Assembly: GCA_934167495.1 (NCBI GenBank)
Contig: CAKPKP010000013.1
Span: forward strand, 1 to 47,985
Reading direction: 5' to 3'
Source: an uncultured Clostridia bacterium
Lineage (GTDB): Bacteria > Bacillota > Clostridia > TANB77 > CAG-508
DNA length: 47,985 nucleotides
In this document: positions 34,195 through 42,755 of the stretch, piece by piece
Layout: each line of letters opens with the position of its first letter
Position numbering within the stretch: position 1 is the stretch's first letter
The notes under the pieces: generated by a model
What the model was told of the DNA's origin: nothing
The model's input: the letters and a program-made list of their open reading frames with translations, nothing else
Databases searched by the model: none
Made by a program: the position numbers and the translations under genes

Positions 34195-34226
34195 AACCAG
34201 CGGAATTACTTCTGCTGGTTTTTTTA
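34195..34226 (+). terminator. Terminator between the convergent 199-aa gene and sigE
   Basis: AACCAGC/GCTGGTT stem (34195-34201 with 34214-34220), followed by T7 on the plus strand. It overlaps the sigE stop codon and could also work weakly for sigE. Confidence 0.85.
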
Positions 34227-34955
34227 TCCTGTTTTGCTCATGATATCTTTTTTCATCTTTTTCATTATTTTTTTCTCTAATCTAGATATATAACTTTGTG
34301 AAATTCCCATCATATCAGCAACTTCTTTTTGTGTTTTTTCTTTTCTCCCACCTACACCAAATCTTAATTCCATTATATCTTTTTCTCTTTTACTAAGTTT
34401 CTCTATTGCATTTTTTAACAATTTTTTATCAACTTCATCTTCTATTCTTCTAGAAGTTATATCGTCATCTGTTCCTAATATATCTGATAATAAAAGTTCA
34501 TTTCCATCTCCATCTTGATTTAATGGTTCATCTATTGAAACTTCTCCTTTTATTCTATTACTTCTTCTTAAATGCATTAGTATTTCATTCTCAATACATC
34601 TTGATGCATACGTTGCTAGTTTAATATTTTTTCCTGTGTTAAATGTATTTATTGCTTTCATTAATCCTATTGTTCCTATTGATATTAAATCTTCTATTTC
34701 TACTCCAGTGTTTTCAAATTTTTTAGCTATGTATACTACTAGTCTTAAATTTCTTTCCACTAATATTTTTCTTGTTATATCTCCATCCTCATCTATTTTA
34801 TTTAATAGCTCTTCTTCCTCTTTTGGTTCTAGCGGTGGCGGAAGCGTTTGACTCCCGTTTATATAATAAACCGGAAACTTTTCTAATTTATCCCTATCAA
34901 AATATTTTTTTAATATTTCAAGAATACTAGATTTCAACGTTTCTAACAACTTCAT
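34224..34955 (-). CDS. sigE: Sporulation sigma factor SigE precursor (mother cell)
   Basis: Early mother-cell sigma factor made as inactive pro-SigE. 243 aa from the ATG at 34955; a GTG at 34967 lies inside the ribosome binding site AAAGGAGTG. The N-terminal pro-sequence MKLLETLKSSILEILKKYFDRDK precedes the conserved FPVYYINGSQTLPPPLEPKEE. Region 2 (NLRLVVYIAKKFENTGVEIEDLISIGTIGLMKAINTFN...LATYASRCIENEILMHLRR) and region 4 (KTQKEVADMMGISQSYISRLEKKIMKKMKK) are canonical. It overlaps spoIIGA, whose product cleaves it, by 29 bp. Confidence 0.97.
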   Translation of the reverse strand: MKLLETLKSSILEILKKYFDRDKLEKFPVYYINGSQTLPPPLEPKEEEELLNKIDEDGDITRKILVERNLRLVVYIAKKFENTGVEIEDLISIGTIGLMKAINTFNTGKNIKLATYASRCIENEILMHLRRSNRIKGEVSIDEPLNQDGDGNELLLSDILGTDDDITSRRIEDEVDKKLLKNAIEKLSKREKDIMELRFGVGGRKEKTQKEVADMMGISQSYISRLEKKIMKKMKKDIMSKTG

Positions 34956-35850
34956 TTGTACAATCACTCCTTTCTAAAATATCTATACCAATCAAAGCTG
35001 AATAAAACCCATTATTAGTAAAATGATTCTTGTAAATTCCAACTACTACGTCTGAAATTATTTTTTGTGTATCTTCATATGAAATTTTAATATAATCAGG
35101 TTTGAAACCTAACAATAAACCACTTTCCTTTCCAATGGATGTAAATGGTATAAGTCTAAATTTAATTTTATTTATATCTTCTAACTCTTCAGGTATATTT
35201 CCTTTTATTATATTTTCCACATTTTGCAGGATTTCTGTTGATAAAATGTTTTTTAATTTTTCTTCTTCAACTATTATTACTGGATAACCTGTTATAGGCT
35301 CTTTTAATAAATTTCCACTATCTATCATTGTTTTTACTGTTTGAACATTATTTTTAAATCCTATTTCTATTTCACAAAATATATTTTTTGCACTTAACTT
35401 TCCTTTTATTGTTTTAAAGCTTACTACAATTATTGTAAATCCTACTATTCCACCTAGCAGGGCGACTTTTAAAGGATATGTTCCTATATATACACCATTT
35501 CTGTTTATTATATCTTGTGGTTTTAAGAAATATAAAAGCATAAATGATACTCCACCAAAAGTGAATGACACTAAGTAAAATAATATTAAGTCTTTTAGTA
35601 ATACTTTTATTTTTTTAGGTTTATATGCAATATAAACCATTGCAATTGATAAAAATATTTTCAGTAGTAAATTTATAATTAAATTTAGCTCAACCATATA
35701 TGTTAAAATTGCATATACTCCGCCTATTATACTAGCTAGCAATATTTTTAATATTTTCACTTCTGACTTAGTTATAACTGCAGTAGCAAATAATATTATA
35801 TAATTCATAGCAATATTTTCTAATAATACTACATCTACATAAATTGTCAT
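34927..35850 (-). CDS. spoIIGA: Pro-sigma-E processing aspartic protease SpoIIGA
   Basis: Membrane-embedded aspartic protease that removes the SigE pro-sequence at the septum. 307 aa from the ATG at 35850 (AAAGGA upstream), giving the standard N-terminus MTIYVDVVLLENIAMNYIILFATA. About five membrane helices fill the first half. The cytoplasmic half has the catalytic motif TMIDSGNLLKEPITGYPVIIVEE (DSGN) and ends over the sigE start. An upstream open frame to 35994 reads through the dispersed repeat and is not part of the gene. No clear sigma-A or Spo0A-box promoter was found in the 60 bp left between repeat and gene. Confidence 0.94.
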   Translation of the reverse strand: MTIYVDVVLLENIAMNYIILFATAVITKSEVKILKILLASIIGGVYAILTYMVELNLIINLLLKIFLSIAMVYIAYKPKKIKVLLKDLILFYLVSFTFGGVSFMLLYFLKPQDIINRNGVYIGTYPLKVALLGGIVGFTIIVVSFKTIKGKLSAKNIFCEIEIGFKNNVQTVKTMIDSGNLLKEPITGYPVIIVEEEKLKNILSTEILQNVENIIKGNIPEELEDINKIKFRLIPFTSIGKESGLLLGFKPDYIKISYEDTQKIISDVVVGIYKNHFTNNGFYSALIGIDILERSDCTNEVVRNVEI

Positions 35851-35911
35851 GCTAAATCCTTTCTTAAGACTTGGCTTATTTACTTTTTCAATTATTTCTT
35901 TCAAGTTTGTT

Positions 35912-36054
35912 CTATAATAGGAAGGTCCTTCGAACTTCCTATTATAGAAATACTTTGTACAAAAATTTGCAAAGCAAATTTCGCACGCGAACAAAAACGC
36001 GGACTTAAAAATGTTTTAATAATTGTAAAAATTTATTAATGTCCGCTTTTGTTC
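35912..36054 (-). repeat. Three-hairpin dispersed repeat, class B copy, inverted
   Basis: Read on the minus strand: GAACAAAAGCGGAC...GTCCGCGTTTTTGTTC (hairpin 1), GAAATTTGC-TTT-GCAAATTT (hairpin 2), then CTATAATAGGAAG paired with CTTCCTATTATAG (hairpin 3). It lies between the ftsZ terminator and spoIIGA. Confidence 0.87.
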
Positions 36055-36107
36055 TCTTATTTTACTCCTTTTCTTGCTCAAAATATGTCATTTCATAGGC
36101 GCGAAAA

Positions 36108-36141
36108 AAAGAAATAATCTACATATTTAGATTATTTCTTT
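36108..36141 (-). terminator. Intrinsic terminator of ftsAZ
   Basis: Perfect 13-bp stem AAAGAAATAATCT/AGATTATTTCTTT (36108-36120 with 36129-36141), followed by a T7 run on the minus strand, 30 bp after the ftsZ stop. Confidence 0.88.
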
Positions 36142-36170
36142 CATTGATATCTATTTATTTATTAAATAAT

Positions 36171-37295
36171 TTATTTTCCACTTAATCCTTTATTTTTTCT
36201 TAAAAAAGTTGGAATGTCTAATTCATTTTGTGAATTACTTGAAGAATCTGAAATTACTGAAGAAGATCTTTTCTTCCAAGCTTCTGATACTATACTATCA
36301 AATCCATTTGAATTTTGAGATTTTTCATCTTCTTTTTCAAAACCAGTAGCAATAACTGTTATTTGGATTTCATCACCTAATGAATCATCTGTAACTGTAC
36401 CAAATATAATGTTTGCTTCTGGATCTGCACTGCGTTGAACAAGTTCAGCAGCTGTGTTAGCTTCATGTAATCCAACATCGCTACCACCTGTAATGTTTAT
36501 AATTACACCTTTTGCTCCTTCTATTGAAGTTTCTAGTAATGGACTTTGGATAGCTTGTTTTGCAGCATCTTCAGCTCTATTTTCTCCTGAAGCTCTACCA
36601 ATACCCATATGAGCCATTCCTCTATCTAACATTATTGTTTTAACATCAGCGAAGTCTAAGTTGATAAGTCCTGGTACAGCTATTAAATCTGATATACCTT
36701 GAACACCTTGTCTTAAAACATCATCAGCCATTTTGAATGCTTCTAATATTGATGTTTTTCTATCTATTACTTGTAGTAATTTATCGTTTGGTATTACTAC
36801 TAATGTATCTACTTTTCCTTTTAAGCTTTCGATTCCTCTTTCAGCTTGTGCTAATCTCTTTTTACCTTCAAATGTAAATGGTTTTGTAACTACACCTATT
36901 GTTAATATTCCCATTCCTTTTGCTGTTTCGGCTACTACTGGAGCTGCTCCTGTACCAGTTCCACCGCCCATACCAGCTGTTACGAATACCATGTCTGCAC
37001 CTTTTAATATTTCTTCTAATTCAGATTTACTTTCTTCTGCTGCTTGAGCTCCTATATCTGGATTTGCTCCTGCACCTAAACCTCTTGTTAGCTTTTCTCC
37101 TATTTGTATTTTAGAATTTGCTTTTGATAATTGAAGAGCTTGTCTATCTGTATTAACTGAAATAAATTCTACGTTTTTTATTCCAGATTCAATCATTCTG
37201 TTAACAGCATTATTTCCTGCTCCTCCTACACCAACAACTTTAATTGTAGCTGTTCCGTCCATCATATAGCCTAAATCCTCGTTATCCATAATCAT
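36171..37295 (-). CDS. ftsZ: Cell division protein FtsZ
   Basis: Tubulin-like GTPase forming the division ring. 374 aa. GTPase domain: IKVVGVGGAGNNAVNRM, the tubulin signature GMGGGTGTGAAPV and the synergy-loop area NLDFADVKTIM. A short Ser/Asn/Glu-rich linker follows, then the C-terminal partner-binding peptide LDIPTFLRKNKG, standard for binding FtsA. AGGAGG lies 10 nt before the ATG. It is 48 bp downstream of ftsA with no promoter between, so co-transcribed. Confidence 0.98.
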   Translation of the reverse strand: MIMDNEDLGYMMDGTATIKVVGVGGAGNNAVNRMIESGIKNVEFISVNTDRQALQLSKANSKIQIGEKLTRGLGAGANPDIGAQAAEESKSELEEILKGADMVFVTAGMGGGTGTGAAPVVAETAKGMGILTIGVVTKPFTFEGKKRLAQAERGIESLKGKVDTLVVIPNDKLLQVIDRKTSILEAFKMADDVLRQGVQGISDLIAVPGLINLDFADVKTIMLDRGMAHMGIGRASGENRAEDAAKQAIQSPLLETSIEGAKGVIINITGGSDVGLHEANTAAELVQRSADPEANIIFGTVTDDSLGDEIQITVIATGFEKEDEKSQNSNGFDSIVSEAWKKRSSSVISDSSSNSQNELDIPTFLRKNKGLSGK

Positions 37296-37343
37296 ACAGC
37301 CATTTCCTCCTTTAATATTTATATTTTTAAAATTAATAACATT

Positions 37344-38576
37344 TTAAGAATAGAAAAATTCTTTTAATTTTTCTAAAATATTCTTTAGTAAGTTTTTTTC
37401 TGGTTTTGTATCTATGCTACTAGAAACTGTTCTTGCATATGGTCTTGCTGCTATATATCTAACTAGTGCATAACTTGTTCTATATGTTGATTTTATAGTG
37501 CTTATTAATCTTCCTGTTGAAATTTTTACTGGTATGTTTAAAATTATTTTTCCAGCCATATCGCTTTTATTGATGTTTATAATTCCTTCACCAGTAAGAA
37601 CAACATTATTTATATTTGGTTTAATTCCCTGATTTGTTACATCTTTATTTATTATAGAAAAGATTTCTTCAACTCTAGCTTCTATTATTTCTATTAATTC
37701 TGAACTCTTTATTGTTCTGTTCTTAGAATCCATTCCTTTATATGTATTTAATACAATGTTATTGTCATTATCTATAAATGATTTTAATGCTAAGCCATAT
37801 TGTCTTTTTAATTTTTCTGCTTCTTCATCTGTAATATTTAATACATATTCTATATCGTTTGTAATATTATCTCCACCTAAGTTTATAGTGTTTGTATAAA
37901 TATATGATGAACCATAAAAAACACCTATTTCTGTGTTTCCAGCGCCTATATCTAGAAGCATTATATTATCATTTAATTCGTTTGTATCTAGTATTAAATT
38001 TCTTTCTGCTAAAGTAATAGGTACTATACCATCTATTTCTATTCCTGCTTTTTTAAATATTGAAGTAAGCTGTTTTACATATTCTTTTTCTGCTAATATT
38101 ATTTGAGCTGTTACTGTAAAATTAGCACTAAACTTTCCAACAGGATCGTCTGTTTGCTTACCATCTTCTAAGATAAATTTATCAGGAACTATATCTATTA
38201 GTACTTTATCATCTGGAATTTCTATATCTCTTATTTGGATTATTGCTGATGCAACATCTTTTACTGATATTCCAGAATATTTATCTTTTGCCTCTTTTAC
38301 GATACTGTTTTGTACAATTGTAATGTATTTTCCAGGTATTGTTGTGTATGCAGAATTAATTTTTAAGTTTGAAATTTCTTCTGCTTCTTTTATTGTTTTA
38401 CTAATTGAAAGTGCTACATCTTCTTCGCTAATTACTTTTCCCTTTTTTATGCCTGAGCATTTGCAACTAGTACTACATAAAATTTCAATTTGATTGAAGT
38501 TGTTAACTTCCCCAACAACTGTACTTACCTTAGAGGTTCCAATATCGGTGCCTACAATTATATCTCCTATTGCCAA
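37344..38576 (-). CDS. ftsA: Cell division protein FtsA
   Basis: Actin-like membrane tether of FtsZ. 410 aa starting with a TTG (TTGGCAATAGG, GGAGG 7 nt upstream). Features: IIVGTDIGTSKVSTVVGEV (phosphate 1), SHS2 domain 1C with AYTTIPGKYITIVQNS, IMLLDIGAGNTEIGVF (phosphate 2), NVVLTGEGIININ, and a C-terminal amphipathic helix NLLKNILEKLKEFFYS that serves as membrane-targeting sequence. First gene of ftsAZ with a promoter and three WalR-type boxes upstream. Confidence 0.96.
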   Translation of the reverse strand: MAIGDIIVGTDIGTSKVSTVVGEVNNFNQIEILCSTSCKCSGIKKGKVISEEDVALSISKTIKEAEEISNLKINSAYTTIPGKYITIVQNSIVKEAKDKYSGISVKDVASAIIQIRDIEIPDDKVLIDIVPDKFILEDGKQTDDPVGKFSANFTVTAQIILAEKEYVKQLTSIFKKAGIEIDGIVPITLAERNLILDTNELNDNIMLLDIGAGNTEIGVFYGSSYIYTNTINLGGDNITNDIEYVLNITDEEAEKLKRQYGLALKSFIDNDNNIVLNTYKGMDSKNRTIKSSELIEIIEARVEEIFSIINKDVTNQGIKPNINNVVLTGEGIININKSDMAGKIILNIPVKISTGRLISTIKSTYRTSYALVRYIAARPYARTVSSSIDTKPEKNLLKNILEKLKEFFYS

Positions 38577-38614
38577 GTTTATTCCTCCAATTTTTATTAT
38601 ATTTTTCGACTCTT

Positions 38615-38643
38615 AGAATATTACATTTTTATTAAAAAGTCAA
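38615..38643 (-). promoter_or_regulatory. Sigma-A promoter of ftsAZ
   Basis: Minus-strand TTGACT (38638-38643), 17 bp, TATTCT (38615-38620). The -10 is weaker than that of other promoters here, which would fit a promoter needing activation. Confidence 0.6.
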
Positions 38644-38660
38644 TAGAATATTAATAATTT

Positions 38661-38688
38661 TGTAATCTTTTTGTAATCTTTTTGTAAT
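38661..38688 (+). promoter_or_regulatory. Three WalR (YycF)-type direct-repeat boxes upstream of ftsA
   Basis: TGTAAT occurs three times at exact 11-bp spacing (38661, 38672, 38683), separated each time by CTTTT. This satisfies the WalR consensus TGTWAH-N5-TGTWAH twice over. The array ends 17 bp upstream of the ftsA -35. WalRK control of ftsAZ is known in Bacillus; the site here is inference from sequence. Confidence 0.6.
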
Positions 38689-38870
38689 GTTTCTGTTTTT
38701 TTAGAAACTTGCGATTTAATATATAACATTTTGTCGATATTTGCAATATTTTTTTACTTTTTTCTCTTGGTATTTTAACTTTTATATTCCTTCATTTTCA
38801 AAGTACTTGTATAATATAAGTACAAAAATTATTATTCGATTTCTATACTTTCCTATTGTATAAAATGTTT

Positions 38871-38916
38871 AAAAGAATGTTACTTAAAGCAATTAAGTTA
38901 ACATTCTTTTCATTTT
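38871..38916 (-). terminator. Terminator after the ftsQ-DUF881-small basic protein genes
   Basis: AAAAGAATGTTACTTA (38871-38886) pairs with TAAGTTAACATTCTTTT (38894-38910) with one bulged base and short T-runs on both sides. Between 38690 and 38870 I see only AT-rich DNA and a weak GTACTT/AAGTAC inverted repeat near 38808. Confidence 0.65.
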
Positions 38917-38928
38917 TTATCATATAAA

Positions 38929-39085
38929 AAACAATAGTGAGCTGATTAAATTTTTCTACATTTTAAATTGTAACGTTCAGCCCACGTTTAATTGTTCGTG
39001 TGTGAAATTTGCATATAGCAAATTTCTGTGCAATGTACTTTTATCTAATAGGAATTTTGGAAAAATTTTCTATTAGATAAAAGTA
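38929..39085 (+). repeat. Three-hairpin dispersed repeat, class A copy
   Basis: ACAATAGTGAGCTGATTAAA...CGTTCAGCCCACG...ATTGTTC (hairpin 1), GAAATTTGC-ATATA-GCAAATTTC (2), TATCTAATAGGAATTTT paired with AAAATTTTCTATTAGATA (3). It sits between the small basic protein gene and its terminator. Confidence 0.87.
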
Positions 39086-39130
39086 TTCACTCTCCAATAC
39101 TTATAGCCTTTTAAAAATATTACAAACAGA

Positions 39131-39505
39131 TTATTTAGCTATTTCCTTTTTCTCTTTTTTACTTTTATTAGACCATTTTTCTATATAATATCTTCTTATT
39201 ATTGATAAGTTTGTAAACATTCTTCCTACAAATACAATAATTGCTGCTAAATATATATCAACATTTAATCTTTCTCCTAAATATGTAAGCATTATTGATA
39301 ATATTGCATTTCCAAAAAAACCTGATAAGAATATTTTTAGGTCAAATTTTCCATTTAATACTGAAGATATTCCACCAAATACTGAGTCTAAAGCTGCAAT
39401 AATTGCTATTGCTAAATAATTAGAATATGTATACGAAATTACTGGTGCAAACGTTCCTATACACGCTCCTATTATACATCCTATTATTATTGCTATGTAA
39501 ATCAT
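39131..39505 (-). CDS. Small basic family membrane protein (DUF1290)
   Basis: 124 aa with about four hydrophobic helices: YIAIIIGCIIGACIGTFAPVISYTYSNYLAIAIIAALDSVFGGISSVLNGKFDLKIFLSGFFGNAILSIMLTYLGERLNVDIYLAAIIVFVGRMFTNLSIIRR. This is the Sbp protein of Firmicutes division clusters, always near ftsA, DUF881 genes and ftsQ. The basic tail is cytoplasmic. Role in division is presumed but not defined. AGGAGG precedes the ATG. Confidence 0.93.
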   Translation of the reverse strand: MIYIAIIIGCIIGACIGTFAPVISYTYSNYLAIAIIAALDSVFGGISSVLNGKFDLKIFLSGFFGNAILSIMLTYLGERLNVDIYLAAIIVFVGRMFTNLSIIRRYYIEKWSNKSKKEKKEIAK

Positions 39506-39524
39506 ATTATATTTCCTCCTTTTA

Positions 39525-40208
39525 TTATTCTGCGTATTTCATACTTAAATCACCTTTGTACTTGTTTATCTTTACTGATTTTACTGGTACATAACTAATT
39601 GTTTTTCCATTAGCTGTTATCTCATCTATATATCCATATTTTATTGATATAGCACTGTCTAAATACTTTTGATTTCCTATAACTTTTACAGTATATGGAC
39701 TTGATAATCTTTTTCCATTTACGAATACAAAAGCTCCATTTACAATTGTTATATCGGTTGTATTTACAACTCTTTCATCATTTATTGATATTGCTTCTGC
39801 ACCTGCTAATTTTAATTGATTTACTAGATTTAATAAATCATCAGATGTTATTTCTTTTTTTGAATTATCTTCTAATGTTATTACTAGTCCTTCTCCTTCA
39901 ACATCTGAATATCCTAAGTATTTTTCATTTTCTGCAATATCATTTTTTATAAGTGCTGTTGCATCTGCATTATCTTTCATTTGTTGTTTATATTCTTCAA
40001 CTTTTTTTGAGATTTCTTCATATTTTAAGTTTATTTCATCATATTTTGATTTCCATGATGATAATTCTGTTCTAAGTTCTGATTCTCTCATTGATTCTAT
40101 TTCAGTTATATTTGTTTGTTCTACAGTCTTAAATTGTGCAAACATAACAGCTGCAAATATAACCGCTGTAAGACCTATTGATATTGTTATAGTTAACTTT
40201 CCTTTCAT
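39525..40208 (-). CDS. DUF881 (YlxW/YlxX-like) membrane protein, second copy
   Basis: 227 aa from the ATG at 40208 with AGGAGG at the right distance; an upstream TTG lies within the ribosome binding site and overlaps the preceding stop. One N-terminal membrane helix (KLTITISIGLTAVIFAAVMFAQF), a coiled coil (residues about 45-95), and the extracytoplasmic DUF881 domain (YLGYSDVEGEGLVITLEDN...LAGAEAISINDERVVNTTDI...PYTVKVIGNQKYLDSAISIKYGYID). Paralogue of the next gene upstream. Found in division clusters of Firmicutes and Actinobacteria. Confidence 0.92.
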   Translation of the reverse strand: MKGKLTITISIGLTAVIFAAVMFAQFKTVEQTNITEIESMRESELRTELSSWKSKYDEINLKYEEISKKVEEYKQQMKDNADATALIKNDIAENEKYLGYSDVEGEGLVITLEDNSKKEITSDDLLNLVNQLKLAGAEAISINDERVVNTTDITIVNGAFVFVNGKRLSSPYTVKVIGNQKYLDSAISIKYGYIDEITANGKTISYVPVKSVKINKYKGDLSMKYAE

Positions 40209-40218
40209 CTTAATCCTC

Positions 40219-40932
40219 CTATTCAACAGTTTTCATATATGTAGCATTATATACACCATCATATTTAGGTATTGTTATGTCTTTAACTTTCTTTACTTCT
40301 ACATCTACGCCTTCTCTTCTTAAATTTGATACGTAGCCACCATTCATCTCTATAGCTCCATATAACCATTCAGGATTTCCTATTGCTTTTATAACATATG
40401 GTACTCCAACCTTTTCGCCATTTATTTTTACAACATTTCCTATACAAGATATAGCAGATGTGTTTACTATTCTTTGGTCATTTACAGATATTGCATCTGC
40501 TCCTGCATTTCTTAATGCATTTACAACTTGTAATATATCTCCATCATGTACTAGTGAACTTAAAACTGATTTAGATTGATTTTCATCTCCATCCTTTAAT
40601 GTAATTTCAAGTCCATTACCACTTACTTCTGTTAGTCCTAAAATCTTTTTATATTCTTTTAACTTTTCTTGCAATTCATTTGCTTCATCTGAATTTACAG
40701 ATGCACTTGTTTGTAATTCTTCTAGTTCCTTTTCCAGTTTTTCAACTTTAGCATATGTATTGTCATATTTCTCTTTTGTTTTTAAAACACTATCTCTTAA
40801 ATCGTTTTCTGTTGCAGAATTCGTTACAGATTTATTATTCATTTGATTTATTGTTTTTATTTGAATTGCTATTCCTAATGTTAATAGCATACACATAATT
40901 CCTAATAATAAACTAATAAGTTTTTTATTCAA
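40219..40932 (-). CDS. DUF881 (YlxW/YlxX-like) membrane protein, first copy
   Basis: 237 aa, TTG start with AAGGAGG 7 nt upstream. N-terminal membrane helix (LISLLLGIMCMLLTLGIAI), coiled coil with many Glu/Lys (about residues 45-90), then the DUF881 domain (ILGLTEVSGNGLEITLKDG...ALRNAGADAISVNDQRIVNTSAI...VPYVIKAIGNPEWLYGAIEMNGGYVSNLRREGVDVEV). Between ftsQ and the second copy. Confidence 0.92.
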   Translation of the reverse strand: MNKKLISLLLGIMCMLLTLGIAIQIKTINQMNNKSVTNSATENDLRDSVLKTKEKYDNTYAKVEKLEKELEELQTSASVNSDEANELQEKLKEYKKILGLTEVSGNGLEITLKDGDENQSKSVLSSLVHDGDILQVVNALRNAGADAISVNDQRIVNTSAISCIGNVVKINGEKVGVPYVIKAIGNPEWLYGAIEMNGGYVSNLRREGVDVEVKKVKDITIPKYDGVYNATYMKTVE

Positions 40933-40944
40933 TTTTATTCCTCC

Positions 40945-41826
40945 TTAAAACACATTTTCTTTGAATCTTGGATTTTCTGTAGATGTGTTTCCATCTAAAA
41001 AAATTTCTCCTTCTTTTCCTGCAGTTTTTTCTATAATTGCTTTTGCTCTTGCTATTCTAGTAGTTAAGTCCGTACAATCTCCTAAATATATCTTTTTTCC
41101 TTCTGTTTCTAATATTAATGTATAATTTTTACTATTAGATATATCTATTTTGGTTATTAAGCTTGTTATTTCATTGCTGTTTGCCACTTCTACTATTTTA
41201 TTTGCCATTTCTATACCTTTTAAGTCTTCGTTTTTTAGTCTATTTCCTATTGCTATGTCTGTATTTTCAGTAGAATATCCTATTATTATTGGAACTTCTT
41301 TTTTATCTTTTGATATATCTATCATGTATCCTTGACTGTTTACATATACATATCCATCTGCATATTCCAACATGTATTTTACTTTTCTTTCTTTTATTTG
41401 AATTTGTATAGTATTTGGCAACTTTCTTGAAATTTCTACACTTTCAACATATGCATTACTTTTTATTTTTTCTTTTACCAACATTTTGTTTATTCTAAAA
41501 ATATTTTCGTCTATATGTATTTCGCTTAAACTTATTATTTTTTCATTTGATAATATACTATTTCCTTCTATTTCTATATTTTCTATATTAAAAATAGGTG
41601 ATACCATTAAAAATATTAGTAAAACTATTCCTAATACAATAAAGCTTGTACATTTTATTATCCTATTTAATTTTTTATTGTTTATTTTCTTTTTTTTCTT
41701 ATTGTTGTTCTTTATTTTTTTGTTGTTTTTTTTCTTTGGAGCAAGCTTTTTCTTGCCTGCTCCTTTTTTTTGCTTTATTGGTGTTACCCCTATTACAACT
41801 TCTTCATCTATATTAAATTGTTCCAC
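40945..41826 (-). CDS. ftsQ: Cell division protein FtsQ/DivIB
   Basis: Bitopic membrane protein of the divisome. 293 aa with a GTG start that overlaps the murA stop by one base (TAGTG), so its translation was probably coupled to murA. A Lys/Asn-rich cytoplasmic tail of about 55 residues, one membrane helix (CTSFIVLGIVLLIFLMVSPIF), the POTRA domain (NIENIEIEGNSILSNEKIISLSEIHIDENIFRINKMLVKEKIKSNAYVESVEISRKLPNTIQIQIKERKVKYML) and the FtsQ beta domain follow. Confidence 0.92.
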   Translation of the reverse strand: MEQFNIDEEVVIGVTPIKQKKGAGKKKLAPKKKNNKKIKNNNKKKKKINNKKLNRIIKCTSFIVLGIVLLIFLMVSPIFNIENIEIEGNSILSNEKIISLSEIHIDENIFRINKMLVKEKIKSNAYVESVEISRKLPNTIQIQIKERKVKYMLEYADGYVYVNSQGYMIDISKDKKEVPIIIGYSTENTDIAIGNRLKNEDLKGIEMANKIVEVANSNEITSLITKIDISNSKNYTLILETEGKKIYLGDCTDLTTRIARAKAIIEKTAGKEGEIFLDGNTSTENPRFKENVF

Positions 41827-42755
41827 TAAAATTTATCACCTTCTTCTAAGACTATTTTTGCTCCTAAGCTAGATAATTTTTTGTCTAAACCATCATATCC
41901 TCTTAATATATATTCTATTTTATTAACTTTTGTTTTTCCTTTTGCAGCAAGCCCTGCTAAAACCAAGGTTGCTCCTCCTCTTAAGTCTGTAGCTTCTACA
42001 TTTGCACCAGTTAGTTTTCTTACTCCTTTTATTATTGCTACCTTTCCTTCTATTGTAACTTTAGCGCCCATTCTTTTTAGCTCATTCATATATTTGTATC
42101 TATTTTCAAATATGTTTTCTGTTACTACAGATGTTCCTTTTGCTATTGTTAACATTCCTGCAAATATTGATTGCATATCTGTAGGAAATCCTGGATATGG
42201 CAATGTTTTTATTTCTGTTGCAATTAATCTTTTAGCTGGTTCAATAATTACGCTATTTTTTTCTTCAATAACTTTACATTTACATTCTTCTAATTTATAT
42301 AGAACTGGTTTAATGTGTTCTACACACATATTAGTTACTTTCACATTTCCATAAGTAATAGCAGTTGCTACTAATAAAGTTCCAGCTTCAATTCTATCAG
42401 GCATTATATTGTATGAAACATTTTTTAAGCTTTTTACTCCTTCTATTTGAATTATATTGGTTCCTTCTCCTAAAATTTTAGCTCCCATTCTTTTTAGAAT
42501 ATTTACTAGATCTACAATTTCAGGCTCTCTAGCCGCATTCTCTATTACTGTAACTCCATCTGCAAGTACTGTTGCAAGAATTATATTTTCGGTTGCACCT
42601 ACACTTGGAAAATCTAAATGTATTTTATTGCCTTTTATTTTATCACATTTACATATTATATATCCAGCATTTTCTTCAATATTTATTCCTAATTTTTTAA
42701 AAGATGTTAAATGTAAATCTATTGGTCTACTTCCAATGTCACATCCTCCTGCTTG
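41826..42755 (-). pseudogene. murA: UDP-N-acetylglucosamine 1-carboxyvinyltransferase, 3' fragment cut at the active-site cysteine
   Basis: MurA makes the first committed step of peptidoglycan synthesis. Only about 309 residues remain, corresponding to residues ~112-420 of a normal protein. The fragment opens with QAGGCDIGSRPIDLHL, the conserved segment carrying the catalytic Cys (codon 42741-42743), and continues intact through GATENIILATVLADGVTVIENAAREPEIVDL, YPGFPTDMQSIFAGML, FENRYKYMNELKRMGA and ATDLRGGATLVLAGLAA to the native stop. No in-frame ATG, GTG or TTG occurs before MGAKILGEG at 42488. The 5' part is replaced by the serine recombinase gene, whose last 17 bp overlap the fragment. 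It either is a dead gene or becomes whole on excision; a second murA elsewhere would be expected. Confidence 0.9.

Noticed and set aside
35851..35911. Spo0A boxes and 22-bp-spaced promoter of the Bacillus spoIIG type
   Set aside because: No TGNCGAA-like sites and no convincing -35/-10 pair were found.
35851..35994. 48-residue N-terminal extension of SpoIIGA
   Set aside because: It reads through the inverted dispersed repeat, has no ribosome binding site, and the conserved SpoIIGA N-terminus begins at 35850.
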